Source: Candidatus Thioglobus sp. | Lineage (GTDB): Bacteria; Pseudomonadota; Gammaproteobacteria; PS1; Pseudothioglobaceae | Assembly (NCBI GenBank): GCA_028228555.1 | Contig: JAOJBP010000010.1 | Span: 1 to 51,682 of the forward strand | Direction of reading: 5' to 3' | Length of the DNA stretch: 51,682 nucleotides | Shown: piece by piece, positions 6,669 to 16,541 of the stretch | Layout: each line of letters opens with the position of its first letter | How positions within the stretch are numbered: the first letter of the stretch is position 1 | Notes under the pieces: generated by a model | What the model saw: only the letters and a program-made list of their open reading frames with translations | What the model was told of the DNA's origin: nothing | Database searches by the model: none | Made by a program: the position numbers and the translations under genes

Positions 6669-9089
6669 ATGTCAGTTCAATTATCAGATTTTGAAGGCCT
6701 TTTAGAAGAGCTAGGTGATCAGTCAGCTGAGATATTGGAGGCTAATTGGCACGAAGCAACGCGGGTTTTTACTCCGCGAGGTTTGCAATCTTATCTTGAT
6801 GCCGCCGTTGGATTAAAGTCACTAGGTCGCGGAGTTGACTTAGTTATTTCATTTATTGAAAGTGCTCCTATTGTAGCTAAAGAAATCGGCGAGCAGGCGG
6901 TTCCAGATTTACACTCTGTTGCCATTAAAATGTATTCCAGAACTAGCTCAGAAGTTATCGCGTTGGTGTTTTCTACAGCTCCAATTGCTGCTAATCGACT
7001 TGGTGAAATCGACTTATTTAAGGCTTATTTGGGCTTATTAAATAATTTGGTCGCCAAGGCTCCACGAGCCATCAGACCTTTCTTAAAAAACCTTGATGTT
7101 TTACTTGGACAATTGACTCTTGGGGGTTTGAGGCGCTGGACTACTTGGGGTGTATCGGCCTATCGTGATGATTTTGATGCTCAAATTGAATATTTTAGTC
7201 TGGAAAGCGAGCAAGCCAAGGCGATTTTAAAGCAAGAGCAAAGAGGCGTTCTTTTTGTTAATATTCAACGCAGGTTGAACATGTATCTTAGATCTTTATG
7301 GGGCCGTGATTTTTTTATCCGACCAACTTCTGGTGATTATGAAACTCGTGAGGGTTATCGTCCATATATTGAACATTATTTTATTCACCTTCCTGATGCT
7401 TTTGATGACTTCAAGCCATCAGAGGATGCCGATAAAGACTCAATTGTTCCCGGTATGGATGTGTATCGGGCAAGTTCTGCTCATGCAGCAGCGCATATTG
7501 TTTTTTCACCTTATGATGAAAATGGTGCTGAAGAGTTAAGTAATTTACAAAGACTCATGATTGGTGTTATTGAAGATGCTCGCGTAGAGCAGTTATCTGT
7601 TGAAAAGTTCCCAGGAATGAAGCAGTTGTGGATTAAGCTTCTACCGGCAGATGTAAATTTGAATGACGGACTTCAGCCTATTTTGGACCGAATGGCTAGA
7701 GCGCTACTAGATGATTCGTATAAAGATGATCACTTTTTAGTAGTTGATGCAAGAAAGCAATTTTTTGCAGCTCAAGATCGAATATTAGATGCAGAAATAT
7801 CTAGAGAAATAGGTCTTAATTTATCTCAGCAGATTCTTAATTCAGACATTGTCCTTAATTCCAGTAATGATAAATACAGTAATATCTATCGTGATGATAA
7901 TCGCTGTTTATGGCAATCACCAGATTATATTGAAGAAGGACATGAGCTTTTACCGGGCGAAGTTCAACAGGTTCGTAAATATGTCAGTTTAATGGAGATG
8001 GTTAATGCGGTCGAAGTGCCTAATGCAGGCGATGATGCGCAAGAAATATGGGTACTGAATACAGAATTTTTCCCTTATGAAGATAATGGCATCTCTTGGA
8101 ATGAAATGGAGGGTAAAGAGCCTATTTCTTCCCCTGTTCATTATCACGAGTGGGATTATCAAACACAATTAGAAAGGCCAGGTTGGGTGACATTGTTAGA
8201 GAAACGACCTAAATCTGGAGATACTGAAGTTATTGATGAAATTTTAGAACGCCACAAGCCACTTGTTAGGCGTCTTAAAGCACTTATTGAGGCAGTTCAG
8301 CCGCAAGGTTTGGTCAGACAAAGAAAAGTTGAAGATGGGGATGAAATCGATCTTAACGAAGCAATCAATGCTATGATCGATATTCGTCGTGGAGTGCAAC
8401 CAGATCCACGTATTGGAATCCGCACAACATTACAAATTAGAGATCTTTCAGTGATACTTTTGGTTGATCTGTCTGAGTCAACTAACGATCCACTCCCAGC
8501 AGCTAAATCAAATTTTTCTGTTAATCTTGATAAAAAAATAAAATCAGAATCGGATTTAAAAGAAGATAATCAGCCAACAATTTTAGACTTGTCTCGTGAA
8601 GCGGCAGCTTTGATGGCAGATGCTATGGATAAAATTGGAGACCCGTTTGCAATTCATGGTTTTGATTCGAATGGACGACATGATGTGGAATATTATCGTT
8701 TCAAAGATTTTGATGAGGATTATGATGATAAGGCTAAAGCTCATCTAGCTGGAATGACGGGCCAATTATCCACCAGAATGGGTGCGGCAATACGTCATGC
8801 AGGGTCTTTATTGAATGAGCGCGGAACCAGTAAGAAAATATTGTTTTTGTTAACTGATGGTGAGCCAGCAGATAATGATGAAAACGATCCTCAATATTTA
8901 CGTTTTGATACGAAGCGTGCTGTTGAAGAACTGGCAAGAGAAGGTGTTAATACCTTTTGCTTAACGCTTGATCCACATGCTGATGAATATGTCTCAAGAA
9001 TATTTGGTGCACAGAATTTTCTGATATTGGATGATGTTGCTCGGTTGCCAGAAAAGCTTCCAGAGTTATATTTATCGTTAACAAAATAA
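6669..9089 (+). CDS. cbbO: CbbO, Rubisco activase adaptor with VWA domain
   Basis: Large subunit of the CbbQO-type Rubisco activase, which remodels inhibited Rubisco by coupling the CbbQ AAA+ ring to substrate recognition. At 806 residues it has the family length. The C-terminal von Willebrand A domain starts near residue 594. The MIDAS motif DLSES begins at Asp600, followed by a conserved Thr in MTGQLSTRMG and an acidic LLTDGEPAD loop. The N-terminal part is alpha-helical and not otherwise recognisable. It is placed just after the carboxysome genes and followed 56 bases later by cbbQ, which supports action on carboxysomal Rubisco. No clear Shine-Dalgarno is seen. Confidence 0.93.
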   Translation: MSVQLSDFEGLLEELGDQSAEILEANWHEATRVFTPRGLQSYLDAAVGLKSLGRGVDLVISFIESAPIVAKEIGEQAVPDLHSVAIKMYSRTSSEVIALVFSTAPIAANRLGEIDLFKAYLGLLNNLVAKAPRAIRPFLKNLDVLLGQLTLGGLRRWTTWGVSAYRDDFDAQIEYFSLESEQAKAILKQEQRGVLFVNIQRRLNMYLRSLWGRDFFIRPTSGDYETREGYRPYIEHYFIHLPDAFDDFKPSEDADKDSIVPGMDVYRASSAHAAAHIVFSPYDENGAEELSNLQRLMIGVIEDARVEQLSVEKFPGMKQLWIKLLPADVNLNDGLQPILDRMARALLDDSYKDDHFLVVDARKQFFAAQDRILDAEISREIGLNLSQQILNSDIVLNSSNDKYSNIYRDDNRCLWQSPDYIEEGHELLPGEVQQVRKYVSLMEMVNAVEVPNAGDDAQEIWVLNTEFFPYEDNGISWNEMEGKEPISSPVHYHEWDYQTQLERPGWVTLLEKRPKSGDTEVIDEILERHKPLVRRLKALIEAVQPQGLVRQRKVEDGDEIDLNEAINAMIDIRRGVQPDPRIGIRTTLQIRDLSVILLVDLSESTNDPLPAAKSNFSVNLDKKIKSESDLKEDNQPTILDLSREAAALMADAMDKIGDPFAIHGFDSNGRHDVEYYRFKDFDEDYDDKAKAHLAGMTGQLSTRMGAAIRHAGSLLNERGTSKKILFLLTDGEPADNDENDPQYLRFDTKRAVEELAREGVNTFCLTLDPHADEYVSRIFGAQNFLILDDVARLPEKLPELYLSLTK

Positions 9090-9145
9090 ACATTTAAGTA
9101 AAAAAATATCTGGTTTTTAATATAAATTAATTTAAAGGAAGAGAA

Positions 9146-9949
9146 ATGATAGACATAAGTAAATATATGATAACCGAAGAGCCTTATTATCATAAAGTTG
9201 GGCAAGAAGTTGAGCGTTATGAAGCGGCGTATTCTGCCAGAATGCCTGTTCTGATTAAGGGTCCAACAGGTTGTGGTAAGTCAAGATTTGTTGAATATAT
9301 GGCTTGGAAGCTGCAAAAACCTTTGATCAGCGTTGCATGTAATGAAGATATGACCGCATCAGATTTAGTAGGGCGTTTTCTTCTTGATGCTAATGGTACG
9401 CAGTGGCAAGATGGTCCATTAACTATCGCGGCACGTATTGGTGCTATTTGTTACCTTGATGAAATTGTTGAAGCGCGCCAAGATACAACGGTTGTTATCC
9501 ACCCTTTGACTGATCATCGTCGTCAATTACCGCTTGAGAAAAAAGGTGAGCAAGTTGATGCGCATCCAGATTTTCAAATGGTTATTTCATACAATCCAGG
9601 CTACCAATCAATGATGAAAGATTTAAAACAATCTACTAAACAACGTTTTGGTGGAATGTCTTTTGATTACCCGCCTAGTGAAATGGAGGTTTCTATTGTT
9701 GCACATGAAACTGGAATTGACAAAGAAACAGCTGAAAAATTAGTGCAGGTGGCACAACGTTCACGTAATTTAAAAGGCCATGGGCTTGATGAAGGTATGT
9801 CTACTCGTTTATTGATTTATGCAGGTCAGTTGATTTCTAAAGGTATTAAGCCAGCTGATGCTTGTCATATGGCACTTGTTGAGCCTTTAACTGATGATAT
9901 TGATATGAGAGATACGCTCAATGCTGCTGTGGGAACTTTTTTTGCCTAG
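9146..9949 (+). CDS. cbbQ: CbbQ, AAA+ ATPase of Rubisco activase
   Basis: MoxR-type AAA+ ATPase of 267 residues, the motor of the CbbQO Rubisco activase. Walker A is GPTGCGKS at residues 39-46, Walker B is ICYLDEIVEA near residues 104-113, and a sensor-1-like SYNPGYQ lies near residue 150. A strong AAAGGAAGAG precedes the start by two bases. Here cbbO comes first and cbbQ second. NorQ and other MoxR relatives look similar, but the cso/cbbO neighbourhood settles the assignment. Confidence 0.95.
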   Translation: MIDISKYMITEEPYYHKVGQEVERYEAAYSARMPVLIKGPTGCGKSRFVEYMAWKLQKPLISVACNEDMTASDLVGRFLLDANGTQWQDGPLTIAARIGAICYLDEIVEARQDTTVVIHPLTDHRRQLPLEKKGEQVDAHPDFQMVISYNPGYQSMMKDLKQSTKQRFGGMSFDYPPSEMEVSIVAHETGIDKETAEKLVQVAQRSRNLKGHGLDEGMSTRLLIYAGQLISKGIKPADACHMALVEPLTDDIDMRDTLNAAVGTFFA

Positions 9950-9996
9950 TGAATATAATACAAAATTATAGGTAGTTTGAAAAATGGATAAGTTTT

Positions 9997-11316
9997 ATGG
10001 ATGAAAATAATAAAATATTAACAGATAGTCACTCCCCAGAGAATCATGGATCTGCGGCATTCAGAAAAGAGTATGCTTTGGCAGATCTACAAGCTGGCGT
10101 TGTTACTGCAACTATGGCCATTCCGCTTTCGATCGGTATTGCGTTAATGTCAGACTACCCAATTCAAGTGGGCTTGGCTACCGTGGCCTTTGCTTCTCTA
10201 GTTGGGTTTTTATTTGCTTGGTTTCGTCCTGGAAACTATATCGGTGCGCCAGGAATTGCTGCAGGTTTGGCACCAATTCTTGCCTTAGGTGTTGTAGAGT
10301 TTGGCATACAAAATATGGCATTTATTATCTTTTTAACTTCCACTTTCCAAGCTATTATCTGGAAGTTTAATTGGCAAAGGTATCTATTAGTTGCTGTCCC
10401 AACCTATTTGGTGGAAGGCTTATTGGCTGGAATAGGGTTAAAGATCGCATTAAAATTTATGCCATTTCTTTGGATGTTGCCTACAGGAACAGATGCTAGC
10501 GAGGTGTTTTGGAATGCAGATAGAATTAATGTGATGACTTTATCAGGCATTGGCATTGTTTTATTTGGCGTGTTATTTTACAAATTCAAACGCACAAAGC
10601 CTGCTATACCATATTTTGCCTTGATTACTTTTGGGCTTGTTGCTGCGATTTTTGTAGAGGTTAATATGCTAATAGTAGAAGATGTAGACTTGAAATTAGC
10701 TTTGCCTATTCCTGATTTTGACTCTTGGTCGATGTGGGTATATGCAGCATTTTTTGCATTTATTCTTGCAGTTGTTGATGTCATTGAGCAGGTGATGAGT
10801 AATGCCGCTATTGAAAAAATAGACCCTCTAAAACGTCCATGCAATAGCAATAATAGTTTACTGTCTATCTGGGCGGCTAATATGGGTGCCAGTTTTTTTG
10901 GAGGTATGACAAACTTAGATGGGCTTGCTAAAAGCTCAACAAACGGCTTAGCAGGCGCATACACTAAACTTTCTGTCTTGGTAATTGGCGTACTAATTAC
11001 TTTCTTTATATTTAATTCTCAATATCTACAATACTTACCTTATTTTTCATTAGCAATTATTATGGTATTTGTTGGTATTAAAATGATTCTTGGCTTGATT
11101 CACGTTGCTGTTCATGGTGAGTACGCATTTTTATTGGGCTCATTATGTGCAATTCTTGTATTTTATATAGGAATTTTTGAGGGGCTGTTAGTGACCTTGG
11201 CATTGCATGCTGTGATCCATTTAGTTATTTTTACTGTTATTGAGAAAATGCAACCTTCAAGTGTTGTTAAACGTTATTTTGAACGTTTTAAAGATAGGGA
11301 TTCTGACATTAATTGA
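9997..11316 (+). CDS. SulP-family anion permease lacking a STAS domain, probable bicarbonate transporter
   Basis: Integral membrane protein of 439 residues with about 10-12 hydrophobic segments. The N-terminal LQAGVVTATMAIPLSIGIALMSDYP matches the SulP/SLC26 core helix TM1. It ends shortly after the last membrane segment, so the cytoplasmic STAS domain usual in the family is absent. SulP relatives without STAS sit beside carboxysome and cbb genes in sulfur oxidisers and are thought to import bicarbonate; some homologues carry sulfate or other anions. It begins 47 bases after cbbQ with no terminator between, so it may be co-transcribed. Substrate is inferred from context only. Confidence 0.75.
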   Translation: MDENNKILTDSHSPENHGSAAFRKEYALADLQAGVVTATMAIPLSIGIALMSDYPIQVGLATVAFASLVGFLFAWFRPGNYIGAPGIAAGLAPILALGVVEFGIQNMAFIIFLTSTFQAIIWKFNWQRYLLVAVPTYLVEGLLAGIGLKIALKFMPFLWMLPTGTDASEVFWNADRINVMTLSGIGIVLFGVLFYKFKRTKPAIPYFALITFGLVAAIFVEVNMLIVEDVDLKLALPIPDFDSWSMWVYAAFFAFILAVVDVIEQVMSNAAIEKIDPLKRPCNSNNSLLSIWAANMGASFFGGMTNLDGLAKSSTNGLAGAYTKLSVLVIGVLITFFIFNSQYLQYLPYFSLAIIMVFVGIKMILGLIHVAVHGEYAFLLGSLCAILVFYIGIFEGLLVTLALHAVIHLVIFTVIEKMQPSSVVKRYFERFKDRDSDIN

Positions 11317-11388
11317 TAGATTTTTGACTCTTATAGTAACTGCTTAATACCTCTACTTACAAAAATTCTAGGTTTTAGAGTATTCGTA

Positions 11389-11394
11389 TATAAT
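11389..11394 (+). promoter_or_regulatory. Possible -10 element upstream of the second SulP gene
   Basis: A perfect TATAAT lies 82 bases before the second permease, in a 160-base gap. The best -35 match 17 bases upstream (TTCTAG at 11366-11371) is poor. In AT-rich DNA such hexamers arise by chance, so this is only a hint that the second SulP gene has its own promoter. Confidence 0.25.
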
Positions 11395-11476
11395 AATATT
11401 TTTATAAATAAAACTAACGGCATTAATGCTTATTTGCTATTAACTCGTTATCTCACTGACTGATTAAACAAAAATA

Positions 11477-13234
11477 ATGAACAAATTTACCAAGTTTCTT
11501 CCTTTTTTAGATTGGCTGCATGAACTTAAAGATTTTAATGTTTTGAGGGCTGATATGGTAGCTGGATTAACAGTTGCATTAGTGTTAGTACCCCAATCGA
11601 TGGCTTACGCCCAACTAGCAGGATTGTCGCCACAATACGGACTCTATTCTTCATTCTTGCCAGTCATGATAGCCGCATTAATGGGATCGTCGCGTCAATT
11701 AGGTACTGGTCCTGTTGCGATTGTTTCATTATTAACCGCAGCAGCAATACCAATGGTAATTCCAGAAGGGGCTGATATGGTAACTTATGCGGCTTATGCT
11801 TCTTTGCTGGCATTAATGGTTGGTTTCTTTCGATTTGCCATGGGCGCATTAAAGCTTGGATTTGTTATTAATTTTTTATCTCATCCAGTTGTTGTTGGCT
11901 TTACTAATGCTGCTGCAATTATTATTGGAACATCACAACTTGATAAAATATTTGGCGTTTCAAAGGGCTTTGGAGAATATTCTTACGAACAAGTTTGGGG
12001 AACTGTTGTTAATGCAATTAATGATGCTCATCTTTTGACATTAGCGATTGCCATATTTGCTGCCAGTATTATTATTTTGATTAAAAAATATAAGCCTAAA
12101 TTGCCAGGAGTGTTGATTGCCGTTGCGATTACGACATACACTTCCTATTTGATGGATTTTGGTAAATCGGTTGAAGAAGGTGGTTATGGTGTTGCTATTA
12201 TTGGAGAGATTCCAGAAGGCTTACCTAGCTTTATTATGCCGGAATTTGACTTCTCAGCGATGAGTGGAATGATAGTTGTTGCCATTACTATTGCTCTGAT
12301 TGGATTTATGGAGGCGATTGCAATTGCCAAGGTAATGCAAGCTAAAACAAAACAACGTTTGGATATTAATCAGGAATTAATGGGTCAAGGCCTAGCTAAT
12401 TTTGCTTCTGGATTTTTTCAAGGCTACCCTATCTCAGGCTCTTTTTCGCGATCAGCAGTAAATATTTCAGCAGGTGCGGTGACAGGTTTTTCTTCAGTTT
12501 TTACTGCGATATTAGTTGGATTTACACTAGTGTGGCTTACACCATTGTTATATCATATTCCTCAGGCGGCATTGGCTGCTGTTATTATGACAGCAGTACT
12601 TAACTTGATTAAAATTGAACCAATCATACAGGCTTGGAAAGTTGAAAAGCATGACGCGTTAGTTGCGGTTGCTACTTTTGCCTTAACATTAATAGCTGCA
12701 CCACATTTAGAAGACGGCATTCTGATTGGAATAATATTGTCATTGGGGCTATTCCTTTATCGCACGATGGAGCCAAGATTTACAGAGCTTTCTGCTCATG
12801 ATGGCTCTAGTATGCTGGTTAATGCATTAGAAAATAAACTAGAAGGTTGTGAAGTAGTTTCTATTGTTAAATATTCAGGCTCGCTTTATTTTGCAAATGC
12901 AGGCTATTTTGAAGATAAGATTCTTGGTTTGATCGCATCAAAACAAAATTGCTTGAAATATATTATTGTTGATATGGCAGGAATTAATCGGATTGATGCA
13001 AGTGGCGAAGATATGTTGACCAGACTACTGAGTCGTTGTTCTTCTATTGGTGTTGAGATTTTATTTGCCCGTACTGAAGGTATTGAAAAAGTACTGGAAC
13101 GAGCAGGCTTTATGGACAGATTTGGTGAAAACCGTTTTTATGATCGACGAACTGATGCACTTCGTTTTGCCTGGGGCGAGCTTGGTGATGAAGATGCCGC
13201 ATTAAAAAGCCCTTTAAAACATTTAATTTCATAG
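11477..13234 (+). CDS. SulP-family permease with STAS domain, probable bicarbonate or sulfate transporter
   Basis: SLC26/SulP transporter of 585 residues. The family signature region LTVALVLVPQSMAYAQLAGLSPQYGLYSS spans about residues 32-60, then about 12 membrane segments run to residue 430. A C-terminal STAS domain covers about residues 445-560, with IIVDMAGINRIDASGEDML as the core strand-helix. BicA-type SulP proteins import bicarbonate and others import sulfate. Placement after cbbOQ and another SulP gene favours a carbon role, which is inference. It starts 160 bases after the first permease, a larger gap than elsewhere in the cluster, and may have its own promoter. Confidence 0.85.
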   Translation: MNKFTKFLPFLDWLHELKDFNVLRADMVAGLTVALVLVPQSMAYAQLAGLSPQYGLYSSFLPVMIAALMGSSRQLGTGPVAIVSLLTAAAIPMVIPEGADMVTYAAYASLLALMVGFFRFAMGALKLGFVINFLSHPVVVGFTNAAAIIIGTSQLDKIFGVSKGFGEYSYEQVWGTVVNAINDAHLLTLAIAIFAASIIILIKKYKPKLPGVLIAVAITTYTSYLMDFGKSVEEGGYGVAIIGEIPEGLPSFIMPEFDFSAMSGMIVVAITIALIGFMEAIAIAKVMQAKTKQRLDINQELMGQGLANFASGFFQGYPISGSFSRSAVNISAGAVTGFSSVFTAILVGFTLVWLTPLLYHIPQAALAAVIMTAVLNLIKIEPIIQAWKVEKHDALVAVATFALTLIAAPHLEDGILIGIILSLGLFLYRTMEPRFTELSAHDGSSMLVNALENKLEGCEVVSIVKYSGSLYFANAGYFEDKILGLIASKQNCLKYIIVDMAGINRIDASGEDMLTRLLSRCSSIGVEILFARTEGIEKVLERAGFMDRFGENRFYDRRTDALRFAWGELGDEDAALKSPLKHLIS

Positions 13235-13284
13235 TCTTTCTTCATTTAAATTTATTAAGAGATAAATTATGATTTATTGGAATA

Positions 13285-13665
13285 ATGTCTAGCTCTATTG
13301 TTGTCACTGTTGTAGAATCACCTTTTTTCCCAGATTTTAGTGATTTGTATGATCATAAAGGTCTTTTGGAATCTCGAGTTGATAGCATTCGTAAAGCGAT
13401 CTCTTTAATCAAAAAACAACCTGCAGCTTATATTGTGGTGGAATTTTTCTATGCTTATAGTACCAACTATAGTGGTATATATAAATCCAATATAGAGGTT
13501 TTATTGGTAAGTCTTCGTAAATACTCACCCAATACTAAAGTGATTGTTTTGTCTAAAAAATCAGAGATAAAGTTTATCAATGTTCTAGAGGCTGTTGATT
13601 ATCCATTGCATGGTGTATTGCAACTTCCAACCTCACTGTCAAAAATGGAAGATTTGTTGGGATAA
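13285..13665 (+). CDS. Conserved-looking protein of unknown function, 126 residues
   Basis: I do not recognise this protein. It has no signal peptide or membrane segment. Alternating hydrophobic strands (SIVVTVVES, AAYIVVEFF, TKVIVLSKK, LHGVLQLP) and intervening helices suggest a small alpha/beta fold, perhaps response-regulator-like. However, there is no acidic cluster or phosphoacceptor Asp in the expected places. The start at 13285 is 50 bases after the SulP-STAS gene, with a weak AAGAG upstream, and a strong hairpin terminator follows the stop. As last gene of the carbon-fixation cluster it may relate to transport or its control; that is inference. Confidence 0.7.
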   Translation: MSSSIVVTVVESPFFPDFSDLYDHKGLLESRVDSIRKAISLIKKQPAAYIVVEFFYAYSTNYSGIYKSNIEVLLVSLRKYSPNTKVIVLSKKSEIKFINVLEAVDYPLHGVLQLPTSLSKMEDLLG

Positions 13666-13678
13666 ATCAAATTCAAAA

Positions 13679-13704
13679 AAAACCAGCCGATAAAGGCTGG
13701 TTTT
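13679..13704. terminator. Bidirectional terminator between the carbon-fixation cluster and ssrA
   Basis: A 10-bp perfect stem (13679-13688 with 13695-13704) and a 6-nt loop. It has an A-run before and a T-run after, so it can stop transcription in both directions. It ends the + strand gene at 13285-13665 and the - strand tmRNA gene, whose 3' end is at 13712. Confidence 0.9.
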
Positions 13705-13711
13705 AGTAGTT

Positions 13712-14058
13712 TGGTGGAGATGGCGGGGATCGAACCCGCGTCCGAAAACCTTCAAACAAAGAGTCTACATGCTTAGCTTGGTCAACTTGAGTTAGCCACT
13801 TACCACCCGACCATCAGGGATGTAAGAAGCGATTTCCGAAAGTTTTAACCGAATCATTTGGAACAAATAATCCTAGCGAGTCTGTGAGCGACCGCTACCC
13901 AAGAAGTACAGACAACCTCAAGGGAGCGGCTAGCTATGCAGCTAGAGCGTAGTTGTTTTCGTTTGCAACTATGTTTTTAAAGCATATTTTAACGAGTTAT
14001 CTTTATCCTCGGCATGCGTCCTTGAGATCCAACTCCTCGTCGAAGCCATGTCATCCCC
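13712..14058 (-). ncRNA. ssrA: tmRNA (transfer-messenger RNA)
   Basis: Single-piece tmRNA of 347 nt. The 5' end GGGGATGACATGGCTTCGAC (14058 downwards) and the 3' end carrying GGTTCGATCCCCGCC, then TCTCCACCA, form the tRNA-like acceptor. Its 7-bp stem GGGGATG/CATCTCC contains one G-U pair, and CCA is encoded. The tag reading frame starts at a GCA resume codon (13966-13964), encodes ANENNYALAA and stops at TAG (13936-13934). It rescues stalled ribosomes together with SmpB and marks the incomplete protein for proteolysis. The related ANDENYALAA of enterobacteria differs in the third and fourth residues. Confidence 0.97.
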
Positions 14059-14082
14059 TGGAAAATGTATTATAACAGTATT

Positions 14083-15267
14083 TTATGTAATCGTTACTCT
14101 TGCAAACTTACGTTTGCCAACTTGATAGGTCGCTGTGCCTATTTTTGGCTCTAGATTTCTATCAATAATTTTTTCACCTTCAATTTTGGCAGCACCTTCT
14201 TTGATCATTCTAAAGGCATCAGAGGTTGAGTTGACTAGCCCAGATTCTTTGAGAAGGTTGGCAATTTTAATACCAGCATCAAAGCTAAATTCTGGCATTT
14301 CATCAGGCACTTTGTTTTTAGCAAAACGATTAATAAAATTTTGTTGCGCTTTTTTTGCAGATTCACTACTATGAAACCTTGTGATAATTTCCTCTGCTAA
14401 GCGGAATTTTATGTTTCTAGGGTTTTCACCATTCTCAATTTCAACCTTCCAAGAAGCGATCGTTTCAAGTGTCTCGAAGCTTAGTAATTCAAGGTAGCGC
14501 CACATTAGATCATCGGAAATCGACATGAGTTTTCCAAACATGTCATCTGGCGCATCATCGATACCAATGTAGTTATCAAGTGATTTCGACATTTTTTGAA
14601 CGCCATCTAAACCTTCTAAAATTGGCATGGTGAGAATAACTTGTGGTTCCATGCCAGCTTGTTTTTGCAGTTCACGCCCCATCAAGAGGTTAAACTTTTG
14701 ATCTGTGCCACCGAGCTCAATATCTGACTCTAATGCAACGGAATCATAGCCTTGTATTAAAGGATATAGAAACTCATGGATAGAAATACTCTTGCCAGAT
14801 TTATAACGCTTGGAAAAATCATCACGTTCTAGCATTCTTGCCACTGTTTGTTGAGAAGCGAGCTGAATCATTTGTGCAGAACTCATTTTTCCCATCCACT
14901 CAGAGTTAAATACGACAGTGGTTTTTTCCTTGTCGAGAATTTTAAAAACCTGATCTTGATAAGTTTGAGAATTTTCAATAACCTGTTCTTGGGTGAGTGG
15001 CGGTCGAGTGGCACTTTTACCAGTAGGATCTCCAATCATGCCGGTGAAATCGCCAATTAAGAACAATATATCATGACCTAGATCTTGTAATTGTTTTAGT
15101 TTATTGATGAGAACTGTGTGCCCCAGATGAAGATCTGGTGCTGTTGGATCAAAGCCTGCCTTAATGCGCAAAGGCTTATTTTTTGTAAGTTTTTTCTTTA
15201 ATTCGTCGAGTGGCAATATTTCATCAGTGCCACGCTCAAAAACAGCTAATGTATTTTCTGTATTCAT
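14083..15267 (-). CDS. tyrS: Tyrosyl-tRNA synthetase
   Basis: Class I aminoacyl-tRNA synthetase that charges tRNA-Tyr. At 394 residues it matches the longer bacterial TyrRS form. The HIGH-type motif is HLGH at residues 47-50 after [14 protein letters not shown] is present in [11 protein letters not shown] near residue 230. A C-terminal S4-like RNA-binding domain covers about residues 330-394, ending KRKFARVTI. It is transcribed after proA, with 14 bases between them, in a lptE-holA-proA-tyrS run. Confidence 0.97.
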   Translation of the reverse strand: MNTENTLAVFERGTDEILPLDELKKKLTKNKPLRIKAGFDPTAPDLHLGHTVLINKLKQLQDLGHDILFLIGDFTGMIGDPTGKSATRPPLTQEQVIENSQTYQDQVFKILDKEKTTVVFNSEWMGKMSSAQMIQLASQQTVARMLERDDFSKRYKSGKSISIHEFLYPLIQGYDSVALESDIELGGTDQKFNLLMGRELQKQAGMEPQVILTMPILEGLDGVQKMSKSLDNYIGIDDAPDDMFGKLMSISDDLMWRYLELLSFETLETIASWKVEIENGENPRNIKFRLAEEIITRFHSSESAKKAQQNFINRFAKNKVPDEMPEFSFDAGIKIANLLKESGLVNSTSDAFRMIKEGAAKIEGEKIIDRNLEPKIGTATYQVGKRKFARVTIT

Positions 15268-15281
15268 TTTTTAAATTAGGT

Positions 15282-16541
15282 TTATTGTCTAATGTGACCG
15301 TCACCAAGGACGATGTATTTTTGCGAAGTTAGACCTTCAAGGCCAACTGGGCCACGAACGTGAAACTTATCAGTACTGATACCGATTTCAGCACCAAAGC
15401 CGTATTCAAAACCATCAGCAAAAGCTGTTGAAGCGTTAATCATGACGGATGCAGAATCAACCTCGGTAATAAAACGACGACCTGAGGTGTAATTTTCTGT
15501 AATGATAGATTCTGTATGACCTGAACCATGCTTCTCGATGTGATCAATAGCATCAGACATGGAGTTAACAATACGAATAGAAAGAATGGCATCTAAATAC
15601 TCTGTATCCCAATCCTCAGTAGTTGCTGCGGTAATTTGCTTTGAAAATTCCATTGTACGTTCACAACCTCTAAGCTCAACACCCTTGAGAGCATATTCTG
15701 CAATAAGTTCTGGTAATACTTTGCCAGCAGCTGATGCATGGACTAGCAGTGTCTCCATAGCATTGCAAACTCCATAACGGCGAGTTTTGGCGTTAAAAGC
15801 AATTTTTATGGCTTTATCGGCATCTGCATCTTTATCAATATAGGTATGGCAAATACCATGAAGATGTTTGATGACTGGCACTGTAGCGCTTTCGCTAATA
15901 GCCTCGACTAAGCCTTTTCCGCCTCGTGGAATGATAGCATCAATATATTCAGACGCTTGAGTCAATGCATTCACTGCTGCACGGTCTGTTGTGTCAATCA
16001 ATTGGACACAATGCTCATCTAAATTAGCATTAGCTAGACCTTGTTTAATACATTGATAAAGTGCCAGGTTAGAGTGAATGGCTTCTGATCCGCCGCGTAA
16101 AATAACACCATTACCAGATTTTAAACAAAGAGCAGCTGCATCAATAGTGACGTTTGGACGGGATTCATAAATAATACCCATAACACCTAAAGGCACTCGC
16201 ATCTTTCCAACTTGGATGCCACTTGGGCGAAATTTTAAATCAGTGATCTCTCCTACTGGATCAGCCAATGCTGCAACCTGGCTAAGACTTTCAATAATTC
16301 CATCAATACGCTTGTCGTCGAGTATGAGCCTGTCAAGCAAAGCATCATCTAGTTGATTGTTTTTTCCTTCATTGACATCAAGCTGATTAGCCTTAAGAAT
16401 ATTCTTTCTATTTAAATTAATTTGCTCGGCAATATTTATAAGCGCACTATTTTTTGATTTAGTAGTCGCTTTACGTAAAGCTTTAGAGGCAATTCGTGCA
16501 TTTGAACCTAGCGTGGTAATTAAGTTTTCTATTGAGCCCAT
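15282..16541 (-). CDS. proA: Gamma-glutamyl phosphate reductase
   Basis: NADPH-dependent reductase of proline biosynthesis that converts gamma-glutamyl phosphate to glutamate semialdehyde. At 419 residues it has the normal length. Family markers include [29 protein letters not shown] (about residues 118-146), ILRGGSEA, and the catalytic-cysteine region [15 protein letters not shown] near residue 255. Its 5' end overlaps holA by 13 bases, so translation is probably coupled. proB is not in the window. Confidence 0.97.
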   Translation of the reverse strand: MGSIENLITTLGSNARIASKALRKATTKSKNSALINIAEQINLNRKNILKANQLDVNEGKNNQLDDALLDRLILDDKRIDGIIESLSQVAALADPVGEITDLKFRPSGIQVGKMRVPLGVMGIIYESRPNVTIDAAALCLKSGNGVILRGGSEAIHSNLALYQCIKQGLANANLDEHCVQLIDTTDRAAVNALTQASEYIDAIIPRGGKGLVEAISESATVPVIKHLHGICHTYIDKDADADKAIKIAFNAKTRRYGVCNAMETLLVHASAAGKVLPELIAEYALKGVELRGCERTMEFSKQITAATTEDWDTEYLDAILSIRIVNSMSDAIDHIEKHGSGHTESIITENYTSGRRFITEVDSASVMINASTAFADGFEYGFGAEIGISTDKFHVRGPVGLEGLTSQKYIVLGDGHIRQ

